From contig JAFLSU010000002.1 in the NCBI GenBank assembly GCA_022510765.1, forward strand, positions 1 through 64,000: a stretch of DNA of 64,000 bases, given 5' to 3'. This document shows positions 35,801 to 44,117 of this stretch, in pieces. The stretch's first letter is position 1. Each line of letters starts with the position of its first letter. Source of the stretch: Christensenellaceae bacterium. Lineage in GTDB: Bacteria; Bacillota; Clostridia; Christensenellales; CAG-138. Below the pieces are notes generated by a model, which searched no databases, had not been told where the DNA came from, and was given only the letters and a program-made list of their open reading frames with translations. The translations under genes and the position numbers were made by a program.

Positions 35801-38800
35801 GGACGGTTTTGCTATCAACAGCTATTTCATCGACCACCCAGAGATGATCTTAGGCAGACAGACCTCCGAAAGCACCCAATATGGCAGACAGGACTTTACT
35901 GTTGCCCCTACCCCGGGGTTGGAGCTTGCCGACCAGCTTCACGATGCCGTGAAATACATCCACGGCACCTATCAGGAAGCGGAGCTGCCGGAGCTGGGCG
36001 AGGGCGAGGAAATCGACACTTCCATCCCCGCCGACCCCAATGTGAAGAATTACTCCTATACCGTGGTGGATGGCGAAGTGTACTACCGTGAAAACAGCCG
36101 CATGGTCAAACCGGAACTGAACACTACCGCCGCAGAACGCATCAAGGGCATGGTTCAACTGCGGAATTGCGTGAGTGAGCTGATCGACCTTCAGATGGAC
36201 GAATACTGCCCAGCGAGTGCCATCCGTGAAAAACAGACAGAACTAAACCGCCTGTATGATGCGTTCGCCGCAAAATATGGTCTACTCAATGACCGGGCAA
36301 ACCGCCTTGCGTTCTCAGACGATTCCTCCTACTACCTCCTATGTTCTCTGGAAGTGCTGGATGATGACGGAAAATTGAAACGCAAAGCGGATATGTTCCA
36401 CAAACGCACCATCAAACAGCAAAACCGCATTGAAACCGTGGACACCGCCAGCGAAGCACTTGCCGTTTCCATCGGTGAAAAAGCCTGCGTAGATCTCGGC
36501 TTCATGGCCTCACTCATGGGTGGCAGCGAAAAGATTCCTCAGATCGTAGAGGACTTGAAGGGCGTAATCTACAAAGACCCCACTACCGGCGCATTTGACT
36601 TGGGTGCCGGCGGAACCAACTGGCAACGTGGCTGGCAGACTGCCGATGAATACCTTTCCGGCAATGTTCGCCGAAATCTCCGTATTGCTCAGAAAGCTGC
36701 GGAACACGATTCGTTCTTTGCGGGGAATGTGGATGCACTGACTGCCGCCCAGCCCAAAGACTTGGATGCCAGCGAAATTGAAGTGCGCCTTGGCGCAACA
36801 TGGATTGATAGGAAATACATCCAGCAGTTTATGTACGAAACCTTTGATACACCTCGATATCTGCGCAGAAGCATCGAAGTCAGCTATGTACCTTACACAG
36901 CGGAGTGGCAGATTTCCAATAAGAACTCCATACGTTACAACGATGTGGCGGCATATACCACCTACGGCACAGACCGAGCAAACGCCTATCGGCTGCTGGA
37001 GGATGCGCTGAATCTCCGTGACATCCGTATCTATGACACCGTAGAGGATGCAGACGGGCGGGAGCGGCGTGTACTCAATGCCAAAGAAACAACCCTTGCT
37101 GCACAAAAGCAGCAGCTTATCAAGGATGCGTTCAAAGATTGGATTTTTAAAGACCCGGAACGCCGTGAAACGCTGGTGCGCCAGTACAACGAGGAAATGA
37201 ACAGTACCCGCCCCCGCGAATATGACGGAAGCCATATCGTGTTCTCCGGCATGAATCCTGAAATCACTCTGCGGGAACATCAGAAAAACGCCAGCGCCCA
37301 TGTGCTGTATGGCGGCAACACCTTATTGGCACACGAAGTAGGCGCAGGCAAAACCTTTGAAATGGTTGCCGCCGCAATGGAAAGCAAGCGGCTGGGTTTG
37401 TGCCAGAAATCCATCTTTGTCGTGCCAAACCACCTGACCGACCAATGGGCGGCAGAGTTTTTGCGGCTTTATCCCTCCGCAAATATCCTTGTCACAACGA
37501 AAAAGGACTTTGAAACCCGCAACCGTAAGAAGTTTTGCGCCAGGATCGCTACCGTGGACTACGATGCCGTTATCATCGGTCATTCACAGTTTGAGCGTAT
37601 CCCCATTAGCTCGGAACGGCAGGAGCAGCTACTGCGTCAGCAGATAGAAGAAATTACAGACGGTATCCAAGATGTGAAAGAAAGCGGCGGCAACAGCTTC
37701 ACTATCAAGAGTTTGGAGCGCACCAAAAAAGGATTGGAAGCACGGCTACGAAAGCTGGCTGACAGCCGCAAGGACGATGTTATAACCTTTGAACAACTCG
37801 GCGTGGACAGGATGTTTGTGGACGAGTCGGACAACTATAAAAACCTGTTCCTCTATACCAAGATGAGAAATGTGGCAGGGCTTTCCGCTACAGATGCACA
37901 GAAATCCTCGGATATGTTTGCAAAATGCCGCTACATGGACGAGCTGACCGGAAGGCGAGGCGTGGTGTTTGCTACCGGCACCCCTGTTTCCAACTACATG
38001 ACGGGGCTTTACACTATCCAGCGTTACCTACAGCATGATCGGCTGCAAGAGATGGGCATGGGACACTTTGACTGTTGGGCAAGCCGTTTCGGTGAAACAA
38101 CTACCGCTCTTGAACTTGCCCCGGAGGGAACCGGCTACCGAGCGAGAACCCGTTTTGCAAAGTTTTTCAATCTCCCTGAGCTTATGAATATGTTTAAGGA
38201 GATCGCAGACATCAAGACAGCAGACCAGCTCCACCTTCCCACCCCGGAGGTTGAATATCACACCTACGCCTCAAAGCCTACGGAGATTCAGCAGGAAATG
38301 GTGAAAGCTCTCTCGGAACGAGCAACAAAAGTACACAGCGGTCAGGTAAAGCCCGAAGTGGACAATATGATGAAAATTACCTCGGATGGACGCAAACTGG
38401 GACTTGATCAGCGCATTATCAACCCCATGCTCCCCGATGAGGAAACCACCAAAGTCAACCAATGCGTCACAAACATCCTGCAATATTGGCGGAACGGCGA
38501 AGCGGATAAACTGACCCAGCTTGTGTTCTGCGATATTTCTACCCCCAAGACCACTCCATCCCAAAGGGCGGCAAAGGCAGCTCCCGGCAATCTGGACAGC
38601 CAGGAAATCCGTGCGTTGGAGAATGCCATTCCTCTGGACGATGAAAAGGATGATTCCTCGTTCACAGTCTATGAGGATGTGCGCCAAAAGCTCATCGCCG
38701 GTGGTATGCCCCCGGAGCAGATCGCCTTTATCCATGATGCCAATACTGAGGTAAAAAAACGTGAGTTGTTTGCCAAGGTACGAAGCGGTCAGGTGCGTGT

Positions 38801-39881
38801 ACTGATGGGCAGCACCGCTAAGATGGGCGCAGGAACCAATGTGCAGGATCGCTTGATTGCCCTTCACGATTTGGATTGTCCGTGGCGACCCCGTGACCTT
38901 ACTCAGCGAAAAGGGCGTATTGAACGCCAGGGCAACCAAAATGAAACCGTCCATGTGTGCCGTTATGTCACTGAAGGAACATTTGATGCTTACCTCTGGG
39001 AGACCGTGGAGAATAAGCAGAAATTCATCAGCCAGATTATGACCTCGAAATCCCCGGTGCGCTCCTGTGAGGATGTGGATGAGACTGCATTGTCCTTTGC
39101 GGAAATAAAGGCACTGTGCGCCGGTGATCCCCGCATTAAGGAACGCATGGATTTGAATGTGGAGGTTGCCAAACTCAAAATCATGAAAGCAGACCATCAG
39201 AGCAAGCAGTTCCGATTGGAAGATAATCTTCTGAAATATTTCCCTGAGCAAATTGAGCAGAACAATGGTTTCATTCGTGGGTTGCAATCGGATATGCAAA
39301 CCCTCGCTGCACACCCGCTCCCTGTGGAAGGCTTTATCGGCATGGAAATACGTGGCGATAAGCTCACGGACAAAGAAAACGCCGGTGCTGCACTGCTGGA
39401 TGCCTGCAAGGAGGTCAAAAGCAGAGATCCCGTTCAGATCGGGCATTACCGCAGCTTCACTATGTCGGTGTGCTTCGATGCCTTTGAAAACAAGCACGTT
39501 CTCACGCTAAAAGGTGAGATGACCCAGCGTGTCGAACTTGGAACGGATGCCCGAGGCAATCTTGTCCGTATTGAAAATGCGCTGGAGAAGATGCCGGAGC
39601 GGTTGCGGAATGTGCAGGATCAGCTTGAAAACCTCTATAATCAGCAGGCGGCGGCAAAGGCCGAAGTTGGCAAACCGTTCCCACAAGAACGTGAGCTGGC
39701 AGAGAAAACGGCACGGCTTATTGAACTGGATATGGAGTTGAATCTGGACGGAAAAAGGCAGGCACAACCTGAACAGGCGATTGCAAAATCCGCCCGTTCT
39801 TCCGTCCTTGATAAGCTGAAAACTCCCCCGGTACACGGCACACCGGATAAAACCCACAAGAACGAAATGGAGGTACGATGA
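29868..39881 (+). CDS. giant SNF2-type helicase / N6-methylase
   Basis: A 3337-residue protein, the largest in the element. In order: an N-terminal domain (1-250), a Gly/Glu/Arg-rich linker (about 259-376) that is also read in another frame as tnpV, a MutS domain I-like segment (YQVGDFFEMYGEDA, about 780), helical and SH3-like modules, an N6-adenine methylase (EPSMGVGNFF near 1805; NVPFG near 1868), a SNF2 helicase (HEVGAGKT near 2488; VDES near 2650) and a helicase C domain with QRKGRIERQGN near 3015. It probably unwinds and marks element DNA. AAAAGGAGGA precedes the ATG at 29868, a better start than 29814. Confidence 0.92.
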   Translation: MPSKLQLYAQMADYTAGQITGSFQKWTAFLTTAARLYKYPYNEQLMIFAQRPEATACAEYDLWNTQMRRYVRRGSKGIALIDTTGDNPRLKYVFDVSDTGGRDNSRSPFLWEYRQEHQEVVSAALERRFDIPGKNGLADQLEHIAAQLADEYWNDHGYDILNIVDDSFLEEYDDFNIEVAFHKAVVVSTTYALLSRCGLEPEHYFEHEDFLNIFDFNTPQTVAALGTAVSQSSEQVLRQIEVTIKNYEREKIAERSENHERTDLHTEWGLSDSRLGSERTAASPVGQVRQDAEGLSEGASSGAVEQPAAVREAVPPSPGDRQGGEQPPGNDDARTDEVSGRDGGTESQRPDEVGGADEHPQSAGRGSDPRGAGVQLNIFDAPDGEQISFFPTEAEQIQYIAQAESVTKTPFAFSFTQEEIDHLLRLGSNTDHHRKKIAAEFSKQKSVEENAEYLKALFYGGNGMTTGEKSISAWYAEDGIHLAKGNTARYSATAQVISWQDAAERIGQLLEDGQYATNVELAEAHGHERDLIASALWNLCGDLSEEARKQGYLSCLREYRKGGYLKSTAILSEALKDLEFRQTLSGEYADFLTAYSRDRSLMRFHYHKPQKIWNSLQDLSLPRREFSTDITEIPEIKQFITEDEINEALAGESNYSGGEGRIYDFFHEPHTPKEQAEFLKKEYGIGGHSHALSRATGSNESHDGKGICYSKRDCPDVKLNWNQVVKRIDELIRKGRYMTSEAIAKHEAEKDAKQQEPVQESSVVMEYNGIKHYHRDDIVLYQVGDFFEMYGEDAKIAAEALDLHLASCSIPDVGRVAMCGIPAHALAQYVEQLRDNYDVTIAALEPKSGTGKVYSLLSIDHEAERDIDAYEAEFGADGYRVFRDETRQEQPTLREQFEQYKLSVGNALVADTAYVNACQNSDRENAYIEGAAAIQRIVTESGDLQLTKLYFDMPTFYNRLHQELLEETYPALATTVTPSPYKVTQADIDASLREWNGNIESKRAVVRYMKEHEREKDTAAWLAQEYSMGDAALPLKISVGNSEPAVLPWAKVQRRIAQLIKADDFLTEQEQLIGTRDYSFEYQLLDRLRSDCEYFLGAGQRSEKHLWAGNVRSQIEKMRELYDTLPEKPEWLTSEAINSYAERMAPPYLVVAYHHFENGFDAKLDYQTLEEAEKAAQGYVDGTMESDGFAYDGAAIYNQQEQKYLRIYGDYPDEAAMAQVKVPELTAQQGQETSVFKTPDGKAYRAGDTFIAGIGSNAVYAVINRVDDDSLWYTFPDMPEQAPAQIRRVHFETHLDDGMISIVEPEQEITEAQTSIEPIPSAEIVPSIAEYDPLASPYKVGDTVYLEDKLFEITEVGDFNVQLRDPTMYYPIFRSEGKAWFERLLQQDDRNGGITEFLPAELDITDTDLQDVLTGEGGLLDARDKEIISKWFRNGEGNKKISHRMSETYAGTVETMTLLSGEEADFRATTVGLEIELQDKFNTKLSFKWDEIVPVLRAMYQQERDGFYHEPVSREPITLEGVPSYKVGDTVVVPYPDRDIKGTIGYIGDIDVRIDTGPYSWSHQTINREMFEDYIRRDERNAHLFVPEVRETEQPQITTEPVAFYSGEKNNLPYDIVVERLRVDEQEHDPPAQTVSADREPDLEEVLNGNPVSVRIDGEWRTFPNTAAAEEAMYEESKAEIRRNAQNFHITDDNLGVGGAKAKYQANINAIKLLKHLEADGRQAIPEQQEVLSRYVGWGGLADDFDPTKENWRNEYAELKELLTPEEYEAARASTLNAHYTSPTVIKAIYEAVGNMGFRTGNILEPSMGVGNFFGLIPEEMQNSRLYGVELDSITGRIAQQLYPKADINVAGFETTDRRDFFDLAIGNVPFGQYQVNDRAYNKLGFSIHDYFFAKSLDQVRPGGVVAFVTSRYTMDKQSPEVRKYIAERAELLGAIRLPNNAFKANAGTDVVSDIIFLQKRDRPIDIEPDWVHLGQNEDGFAINSYFIDHPEMILGRQTSESTQYGRQDFTVAPTPGLELADQLHDAVKYIHGTYQEAELPELGEGEEIDTSIPADPNVKNYSYTVVDGEVYYRENSRMVKPELNTTAAERIKGMVQLRNCVSELIDLQMDEYCPASAIREKQTELNRLYDAFAAKYGLLNDRANRLAFSDDSSYYLLCSLEVLDDDGKLKRKADMFHKRTIKQQNRIETVDTASEALAVSIGEKACVDLGFMASLMGGSEKIPQIVEDLKGVIYKDPTTGAFDLGAGGTNWQRGWQTADEYLSGNVRRNLRIAQKAAEHDSFFAGNVDALTAAQPKDLDASEIEVRLGATWIDRKYIQQFMYETFDTPRYLRRSIEVSYVPYTAEWQISNKNSIRYNDVAAYTTYGTDRANAYRLLEDALNLRDIRIYDTVEDADGRERRVLNAKETTLAAQKQQLIKDAFKDWIFKDPERRETLVRQYNEEMNSTRPREYDGSHIVFSGMNPEITLREHQKNASAHVLYGGNTLLAHEVGAGKTFEMVAAAMESKRLGLCQKSIFVVPNHLTDQWAAEFLRLYPSANILVTTKKDFETRNRKKFCARIATVDYDAVIIGHSQFERIPISSERQEQLLRQQIEEITDGIQDVKESGGNSFTIKSLERTKKGLEARLRKLADSRKDDVITFEQLGVDRMFVDESDNYKNLFLYTKMRNVAGLSATDAQKSSDMFAKCRYMDELTGRRGVVFATGTPVSNYMTGLYTIQRYLQHDRLQEMGMGHFDCWASRFGETTTALELAPEGTGYRARTRFAKFFNLPELMNMFKEIADIKTADQLHLPTPEVEYHTYASKPTEIQQEMVKALSERATKVHSGQVKPEVDNMMKITSDGRKLGLDQRIINPMLPDEETTKVNQCVTNILQYWRNGEADKLTQLVFCDISTPKTTPSQRAAKAAPGNLDSQEIRALENAIPLDDEKDDSSFTVYEDVRQKLIAGGMPPEQIAFIHDANTEVKKRELFAKVRSGQVRVLMGSTAKMGAGTNVQDRLIALHDLDCPWRPRDLTQRKGRIERQGNQNETVHVCRYVTEGTFDAYLWETVENKQKFISQIMTSKSPVRSCEDVDETALSFAEIKALCAGDPRIKERMDLNVEVAKLKIMKADHQSKQFRLEDNLLKYFPEQIEQNNGFIRGLQSDMQTLAAHPLPVEGFIGMEIRGDKLTDKENAGAALLDACKEVKSRDPVQIGHYRSFTMSVCFDAFENKHVLTLKGEMTQRVELGTDARGNLVRIENALEKMPERLRNVQDQLENLYNQQAAAKAEVGKPFPQERELAEKTARLIELDMELNLDGKRQAQPEQAIAKSARSSVLDKLKTPPVHGTPDKTHKNEMEVR
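30643..30996 (+). CDS. tnpV: TnpV-family protein, nested in the helicase gene
   Basis: A 117-residue protein wholly inside the helicase gene, in the +1 frame. It begins SELTYTQNGDYLIPDLGLSE and continues GKYGRMRKDYLKEH and LLLSEKLYPHLREIDKAA, ending EEVILAELVFS, which is the TnpV (PF14198) pattern from end to end. A good ribosome site, AAAGGAG, lies nine bases before the ATG, inside the helicase frame. Both frames stay open for the whole 354 bp. Function unknown; TnpV is named from transposon association only. Confidence 0.85.
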   Translation: MSELTYTQNGDYLIPDLGLSEQPQAPLGKYGRMRKDYLKEHRPVLWNSLLLSEKLYPHLREIDKAANNRLEMMMPELMKSAGVTEELKASDPMKWAGLMNTLKAQAEEVILAELVFS

Positions 39882-40381
39882 TTATGAAAGATATTCCTGT
39901 TTACAAATTTCCCGCATCCTACGCCTGGGAGCATGACGAGCTGGCTGCCTACCGTGCTTCCAACAAGGCGAATATGGCCTGCAAGGAAGCAATTGAAGCA
40001 GCGATCCGCGATCACTACCACAACAACTGCCTCGGCAGTGGTGCCGTAAAGCAAGCAATAGAACAATTCGGATATGACCGTGTTTTCTATGTCCTCGCCA
40101 ACACCGTTAGGCAAAAGGATTGGGACGATCGGTTTTGTCTGGACAACAAGGCTTGGGCAAAAACCATCCCGGTATTTGAAGACCTTGATGCGTGGGGTGC
40201 TGACCACAACCGCTATTTTGTGGTAAATAGTCATTCCTGTCTGACCGACCTGTTTCTCAGTCTGGCACGGGAAGCACATGCCCGGGAACAGCAGAAAGCG
40301 TCCGTCCGTGATAAGCTGAAAAAGCATCCTAAAGTAACTTTGCCGAAAATTTCGGCGAAGTCCAAAGAGCAGGAGCGTTAA
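39878..40381 (+). CDS. DUF3849-family protein
   Basis: A 167-residue protein overlapping the helicase stop by four bases (ATGA). It has YKFPASYAWEHDELAAYRAS, CKEAIEAAIRDHYHNNCLG, then FGYDRVFYVLANTVRQKDWDDRF, the DUF3849 core. It ends with a basic tail. No catalytic motif can be read. The fixed position between helicase and mobC suggests a role in DNA processing. Confidence 0.85.
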   Translation: MIMKDIPVYKFPASYAWEHDELAAYRASNKANMACKEAIEAAIRDHYHNNCLGSGAVKQAIEQFGYDRVFYVLANTVRQKDWDDRFCLDNKAWAKTIPVFEDLDAWGADHNRYFVVNSHSCLTDLFLSLAREAHAREQQKASVRDKLKKHPKVTLPKISAKSKEQER

Positions 40382-40384
40382 GCT

Positions 40385-40723
40385 ATGGTAAAGCGGAAAA
40401 GGGATATCCAAATCAAGTTCCGCGTTACACCCCTGGAACGGGAAATGATTGAAACAAAGATGGCGCAGTTTGGTACAACCAATATGGCGGCATATCTCCG
40501 CAAAATGGCGATTGACGGTTATGTGGTGAAGTTGGACTTGCCGGAGCTGCGGGAGCTGGTATCTCTGCTTCGCTATTCCAGCAACAACTTAAACCAGCTT
40601 ACCAAACGTGCCCATGAAACAGGCCGTATCTATGAAGCCGATCTGGAGGACATTCAGCAGAATCAGGAGCGAATATGGACAGCAGCGGAAAATATTGTTT
40701 CCGCGCTGGCGGCGCTTAAATAA
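40385..40723 (+). CDS. mobC: MobC-like relaxosome protein
   Basis: A 112-residue protein with a ribbon-helix-helix N-terminus (KFRVTPLEREMIETKMAQFGTTNMAAYLRKMAIDGYVV) and the MobC motif LLRYSSNNLNQLTKRAHETG near residue 60. MobC helps the relaxase open the DNA at oriT. It starts three bases after the DUF3849 stop. A strong terminator follows. Confidence 0.92.
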   Translation: MVKRKRDIQIKFRVTPLEREMIETKMAQFGTTNMAAYLRKMAIDGYVVKLDLPELRELVSLLRYSSNNLNQLTKRAHETGRIYEADLEDIQQNQERIWTAAENIVSALAALK

Positions 40724-40728
40724 GGCCG

Positions 40729-40762
40729 GAGGGGCGGCGGCACTACGCCGCCCCTCTTTCCT
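40729..40762 (+). terminator. terminator after mobC
   Basis: An 11-bp perfect GC-rich stem (40729-40739 with 40746-40756) has a six-base loop and a T-rich tail. It ends the long transfer operon. Confidence 0.85.
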
Positions 40763-41006
40763 TATAGTAAAAGTTCTGATGAGCATCGTGAAAAAATAAT
40801 CAATTGGGGGTTGCCGCATCGTTGCAATCTCAGCAAATCGGGTGTACTCTATTGCTGGAAAGAACGGAAACTCCCAAAGGGGTTATTCGGTAGCAAGCCG
40901 ACAACTAAGTCTGGCTTATCTGTGTGTGGTGTGAATGTCGATAATAAAATTAAAGTCAACGCTGAGAGTAAAGTGTTGACAGAACAATGGGAACAGGGGG
41001 TTATAT

Positions 41007-41291
41007 ATGTTCATCTTGAAAATTCTTCTTGCGCCGGTGTCGCTGTTACTGTCCTTGTTTATTTGGCTGTGTGCCGGTCTGATCTCCTGTACCGCTTTCG
41101 CATTTAAGCTGGTAAGCGCAGTGCTTGCCTTGCTGGCGATGGCTGTTCTGATTACCTACTCTGTAAAGAACGGGATTATCCTCTTAGTGCTGGCTTTTCT
41201 GATAAGCCCTATGGGATTGCCAATGCTGGCTGTGTGGCTTCTCGGAAAGCTGCAAAGCGCAAACGAAGCAGTAAAAGGATTCTTACGTTAG
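41007..41291 (+). CDS. CD1845-family small membrane protein
   Basis: A 94-residue protein with three hydrophobic segments (about 2-30, 33-52 and 55-78), beginning MFILKILLAPVSLLLSL and ending LQSANEAVKGFLR. It matches by eye the CD1845-type mobile-element proteins near the relaxase in clostridial ICEs. CAGGGGG lies a few bases before the ATG. Role unknown; the position suggests transfer-related or entry-exclusion function, but that is a guess. Confidence 0.75.
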   Translation: MFILKILLAPVSLLLSLFIWLCAGLISCTAFAFKLVSAVLALLAMAVLITYSVKNGIILLVLAFLISPMGLPMLAVWLLGKLQSANEAVKGFLR

Positions 41292-41410
41292 TTATCCAAA
41301 AGCTGGGACGATTTTCCCAGCTTTTGTTGTAAATTTCACTCTGCATATTTATTTTCTTATGTTTATGTGGTACAATATTAAAATAGCACCCGCGATAAGG
41401 AGGGTACAAA

Positions 41411-42430
41411 ATGGACAACAAACTACAAATCAATCAAAACGCAGAACAGACTTATCTTTCAATCCGCCACTCCATTGTTTCAGCGCAGCATAAACTGAGT
41501 GCCGCAGTGAACGCTACCATGGTAACTGCCTATTGGGAGATCGGCGAACAGATTTATAAAGCTTGCGGCGAAAATGACCGTGCGGAATACGGCAAGCGGC
41601 TTTTGGAGTATCTTTCCCAACAGTTGACTGCCGAGTTTGGAACAGGCTTTACAGTACGCAATCTCCGCGCTATGCGTCAGTTTTATTGTATGTTCCCAAT
41701 TCGGCACACACTGTGTGCCGAATTGAGCTGTTCGCACTATCGGCTTTTGATGCGTATTCCCGATGAAAAGGCGCGGGCATTTTATACAGAGGAATGTGCA
41801 AAATCTGCTTGGAGCGTTCGCCAGTTGGAGCGGCAGATTCACACCATGTATTATCAGCGCATTTTGGCAAGCCAGGATAAGACGCTTGTTGCCGCCGAGA
41901 TACAGAATACGGAGCCAAAGCCGGAATACGAAAAGATTGTAAAAGACCCCTATGTGATGGAGTTTTTGCAAATTCAGCCTGATACCCATGTTTATGAGGG
42001 TCAGTTGGAGCAGGCATTGATCGACCACTTGCAGCACTTCCTGCTGGAGCTGGGACGAGGCTTTTCTTTTGTAGCAAGGCAAAAGAAATTCACGCTGGAT
42101 GGTCAGAACTTTTTCATCGACCTTGTGTTTTATAACTATATTCTGAAATGCTTTATCCTGATTGATTTGAAGATGGGAAAGCTCACCCATCAGGATTTGG
42201 AACAGATGCAGATGTATGTCAACTACTACACCCGCGAATTGATGAACGAAGGAGACACCCCGCCGATCGGTATCGTTCCCTGTGCCGACAAGGGAGATTC
42301 TGTTGTCAAGTACACATTGCCCGAAGATAACCGTCAGATATTTGCTTCCAAGTATTTCACTTACTTACCGACTGAGGAAGAATTGAAACGCGAGCTGTGT
42401 CTGGATGAGTTTCATAAGCTGGAAGAATAG
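41411..42430 (+). CDS. YhcG-like PDDEXK nuclease-domain protein
   Basis: A 339-residue protein of the DUF1016/YhcG family. The N-terminal helical domain has SAAVNATMVTAYWEIGEQIYKAC and FTVRNLRAMRQFYCMFP. The C-terminal PDDEXK nuclease fold shows the acidic residue in DGQNFFIDLVFYN and the Lys in FILIDLKMGKL (about residues 240-262), plus the trailing DLEQMQMYVNYY. Such proteins are thought to act in DNA processing or Holliday-junction metabolism and are frequent ICE passengers. GGAGG precedes the ATG. Confidence 0.9.
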   Translation: MDNKLQINQNAEQTYLSIRHSIVSAQHKLSAAVNATMVTAYWEIGEQIYKACGENDRAEYGKRLLEYLSQQLTAEFGTGFTVRNLRAMRQFYCMFPIRHTLCAELSCSHYRLLMRIPDEKARAFYTEECAKSAWSVRQLERQIHTMYYQRILASQDKTLVAAEIQNTEPKPEYEKIVKDPYVMEFLQIQPDTHVYEGQLEQALIDHLQHFLLELGRGFSFVARQKKFTLDGQNFFIDLVFYNYILKCFILIDLKMGKLTHQDLEQMQMYVNYYTRELMNEGDTPPIGIVPCADKGDSVVKYTLPEDNRQIFASKYFTYLPTEEELKRELCLDEFHKLEE

Positions 42431-42432
42431 CC

Positions 42433-42609
42433 ATGGGTGCAAGCAACAAGGTCTGCCCTAACTGCGGCAGGAAAATGAAGCAGCAGTTCATTGGCTTGCA
42501 GCATTGTAAGTGTGGTATGAGTTGGAAAAAAGACGAGGGATTTTTTGAACACACCCCCGATATGGCCTTTGCATTGGAGCGGCAGACGGTGGGGCAAAAA
42601 GTAAAATAG
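42433..42609 (+). CDS. small zinc-ribbon protein
   Basis: A 58-residue protein, starting two bases after the nuclease gene. It has VCPNCGRKMKQQFIGLQHCKC, i.e. CxxC...CxC, a probable zinc ribbon. The rest is unremarkable. It was found by reading the sequence directly; the ribosome site (GGAAG) overlaps the end of the nuclease gene. Function unknown. Confidence 0.6.
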   Translation: MGASNKVCPNCGRKMKQQFIGLQHCKCGMSWKKDEGFFEHTPDMAFALERQTVGQKVK

Positions 42610-42700
42610 GTTCCCATCATACGATACAAAACAGATGAATAATCAGCATGAGACGGTCTGCTTTTGCAGGCCGTTTTGCTTTTTGGGAGGTGAAGATTCT

Positions 42701-43753
42701 ATGGCAACCACACGCCTGATGCCTCTGCATACCGGCAAAGGCCGCACAGTTGGACAGGCAATCAGCGATATACTGGACTACTCCAAAAATCCGCAAAAGA
42801 CGGACAACGGCAGACTGATTACGAGCTGGCAATGTGACAGCAGGATCGCAGACGCCGAATTTCTTTTTACCAAGAATCAATACATTCAAAGAACCAGCAG
42901 AGTTCGCGGTGAGGATGATGTGATCGCCTACCATCTGCGTCAGTCCTTCGCCCCCTGTGAGATTACCCCGGAGGAAGCGAACCGTTTGGGCTGTGAATTG
43001 GCCAAGCGGTTTACCAAGGGCAGACACGCCTATATTGTCTGTACCCATATTGACAAAGGACATGTCCATAATTATGTGATTTGGAACTCCACCGCGTTGG
43101 ATCAGACACGAAAGTTTCGCAACTTTTGGGGTAGCACCCACGCTGTGCGGCGGCTCAATGACACCATCTGCATTGAGAACGGATACTCTATCGTGGAGAA
43201 TCCAAAGCGGCATGGCAAGAGCTATAACAAGTGGCTGGGCGATAAGAAAAAGCCTTCCCACCGTGAACGGATTTGTGTTGCCATTGATGCGGCTCTCACA
43301 CAAAAGCCCGAAAGCTTTGAAGCTCTGTTAAAGCTGCTGCGTCAGGCCGATTATGAAATCAAAGGCAAAAAAGTTCCATCCCTGTTCGGTGGTGAACAAC
43401 AGAGATTCATTCGCATGGATACCTTGGGTGCAGGCTATACACCCGAAGATCTCCGAGCGGTGATTGCCGGTGAAAAGGAGCATAAACCTAGGAAACGCTG
43501 GACGGAAAAGGCAACACCGGAGAAGCGCGGCGGGAATCTGCTGGTGGATATCCAGGCAAAATTGCAGGAGGGCAAAGGTGCCGGTTATGCGCGTTGGGCA
43601 ACTCTGTTTAACCTAAAACAGATGGCGCAGACGGTAGCCTATCTGCAAGATCATCAGATGATGGATTACAGCGTTCTCTCGGAAAAGGCAGCGGCAGCTT
43701 CCAGCCGGTTCAACGAGCTTTCCGCAAAATCAAAACCGCAGAAGCGCGTATAG
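42701..43753 (+). CDS. MobA/MobL-type relaxase (truncated by frameshift)
   Basis: A 350-residue frame carrying the relaxase domain: TRLMPLHTGKGRTVGQAISDIL at the start and the histidine triad region HAYIVCTHIDKGHVHNYVIWNS (about residues 109-130) that binds the metal for oriT nicking. The catalytic half is intact. After FNELSAK the frame goes wrong and stops: one A is missing in the run at 43717-43723. The natural C-terminal helical tail continues out of frame to 44117. AGGTGAAG precedes the ATG. Confidence 0.9.
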   Translation: MATTRLMPLHTGKGRTVGQAISDILDYSKNPQKTDNGRLITSWQCDSRIADAEFLFTKNQYIQRTSRVRGEDDVIAYHLRQSFAPCEITPEEANRLGCELAKRFTKGRHAYIVCTHIDKGHVHNYVIWNSTALDQTRKFRNFWGSTHAVRRLNDTICIENGYSIVENPKRHGKSYNKWLGDKKKPSHRERICVAIDAALTQKPESFEALLKLLRQADYEIKGKKVPSLFGGEQQRFIRMDTLGAGYTPEDLRAVIAGEKEHKPRKRWTEKATPEKRGGNLLVDIQAKLQEGKGAGYARWATLFNLKQMAQTVAYLQDHQMMDYSVLSEKAAAASSRFNELSAKSKPQKRV

Positions 43754-44117
43754 CGGAGATTGCCGTGATGCGAACACATATCATCAACTACGCAAAACCC
43801 GCGATACATATGTTGCATACCGCAAGGCCGGTTACTCCAAAAAGTTTCTTGCGGAGCATGAAGGTGAGATCACGCTCCATAAGGCAGCAAAGAAGTTTTT
43901 TGATGACCAAGGTATTCAGAAGCTCCCTACTGTCAAGAGCTTGCAGACAGAATACGCTGCTCTGATGGTAGAGAAAAAAGATGTATACGCAGAGTACCGG
44001 AAAGCCCGCGAGGATATGAAGGAGATACTGACTGCCAAGGCGAATATTGACCGGATGTTGGAGATTGACAGCGTAGAAGCAACTGCCGTAAAAGAAAAAG
44101 ACACGGAGCAGCGTTAA
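43754..44117 (+). pseudogene. out-of-frame C-terminal tail of the relaxase
   Basis: Correcting one missing A near 43720 and another in the run near 43790 restores a continuous helical tail (KIKTAEARIAEIAVMRTHI, then TRDTYVAYRKAGYSKKF and LPTVKSLQTEYAALM), ending at TAA 44115-44117. This is the expected end of relaxases of this family. Confidence 0.8.

Noticed and set aside
40811..41107. 98-codon frame before the CD1845-like gene
   Set aside because: It overlaps the well-supported membrane protein gene at 41007 in another frame and has no family-like sequence.
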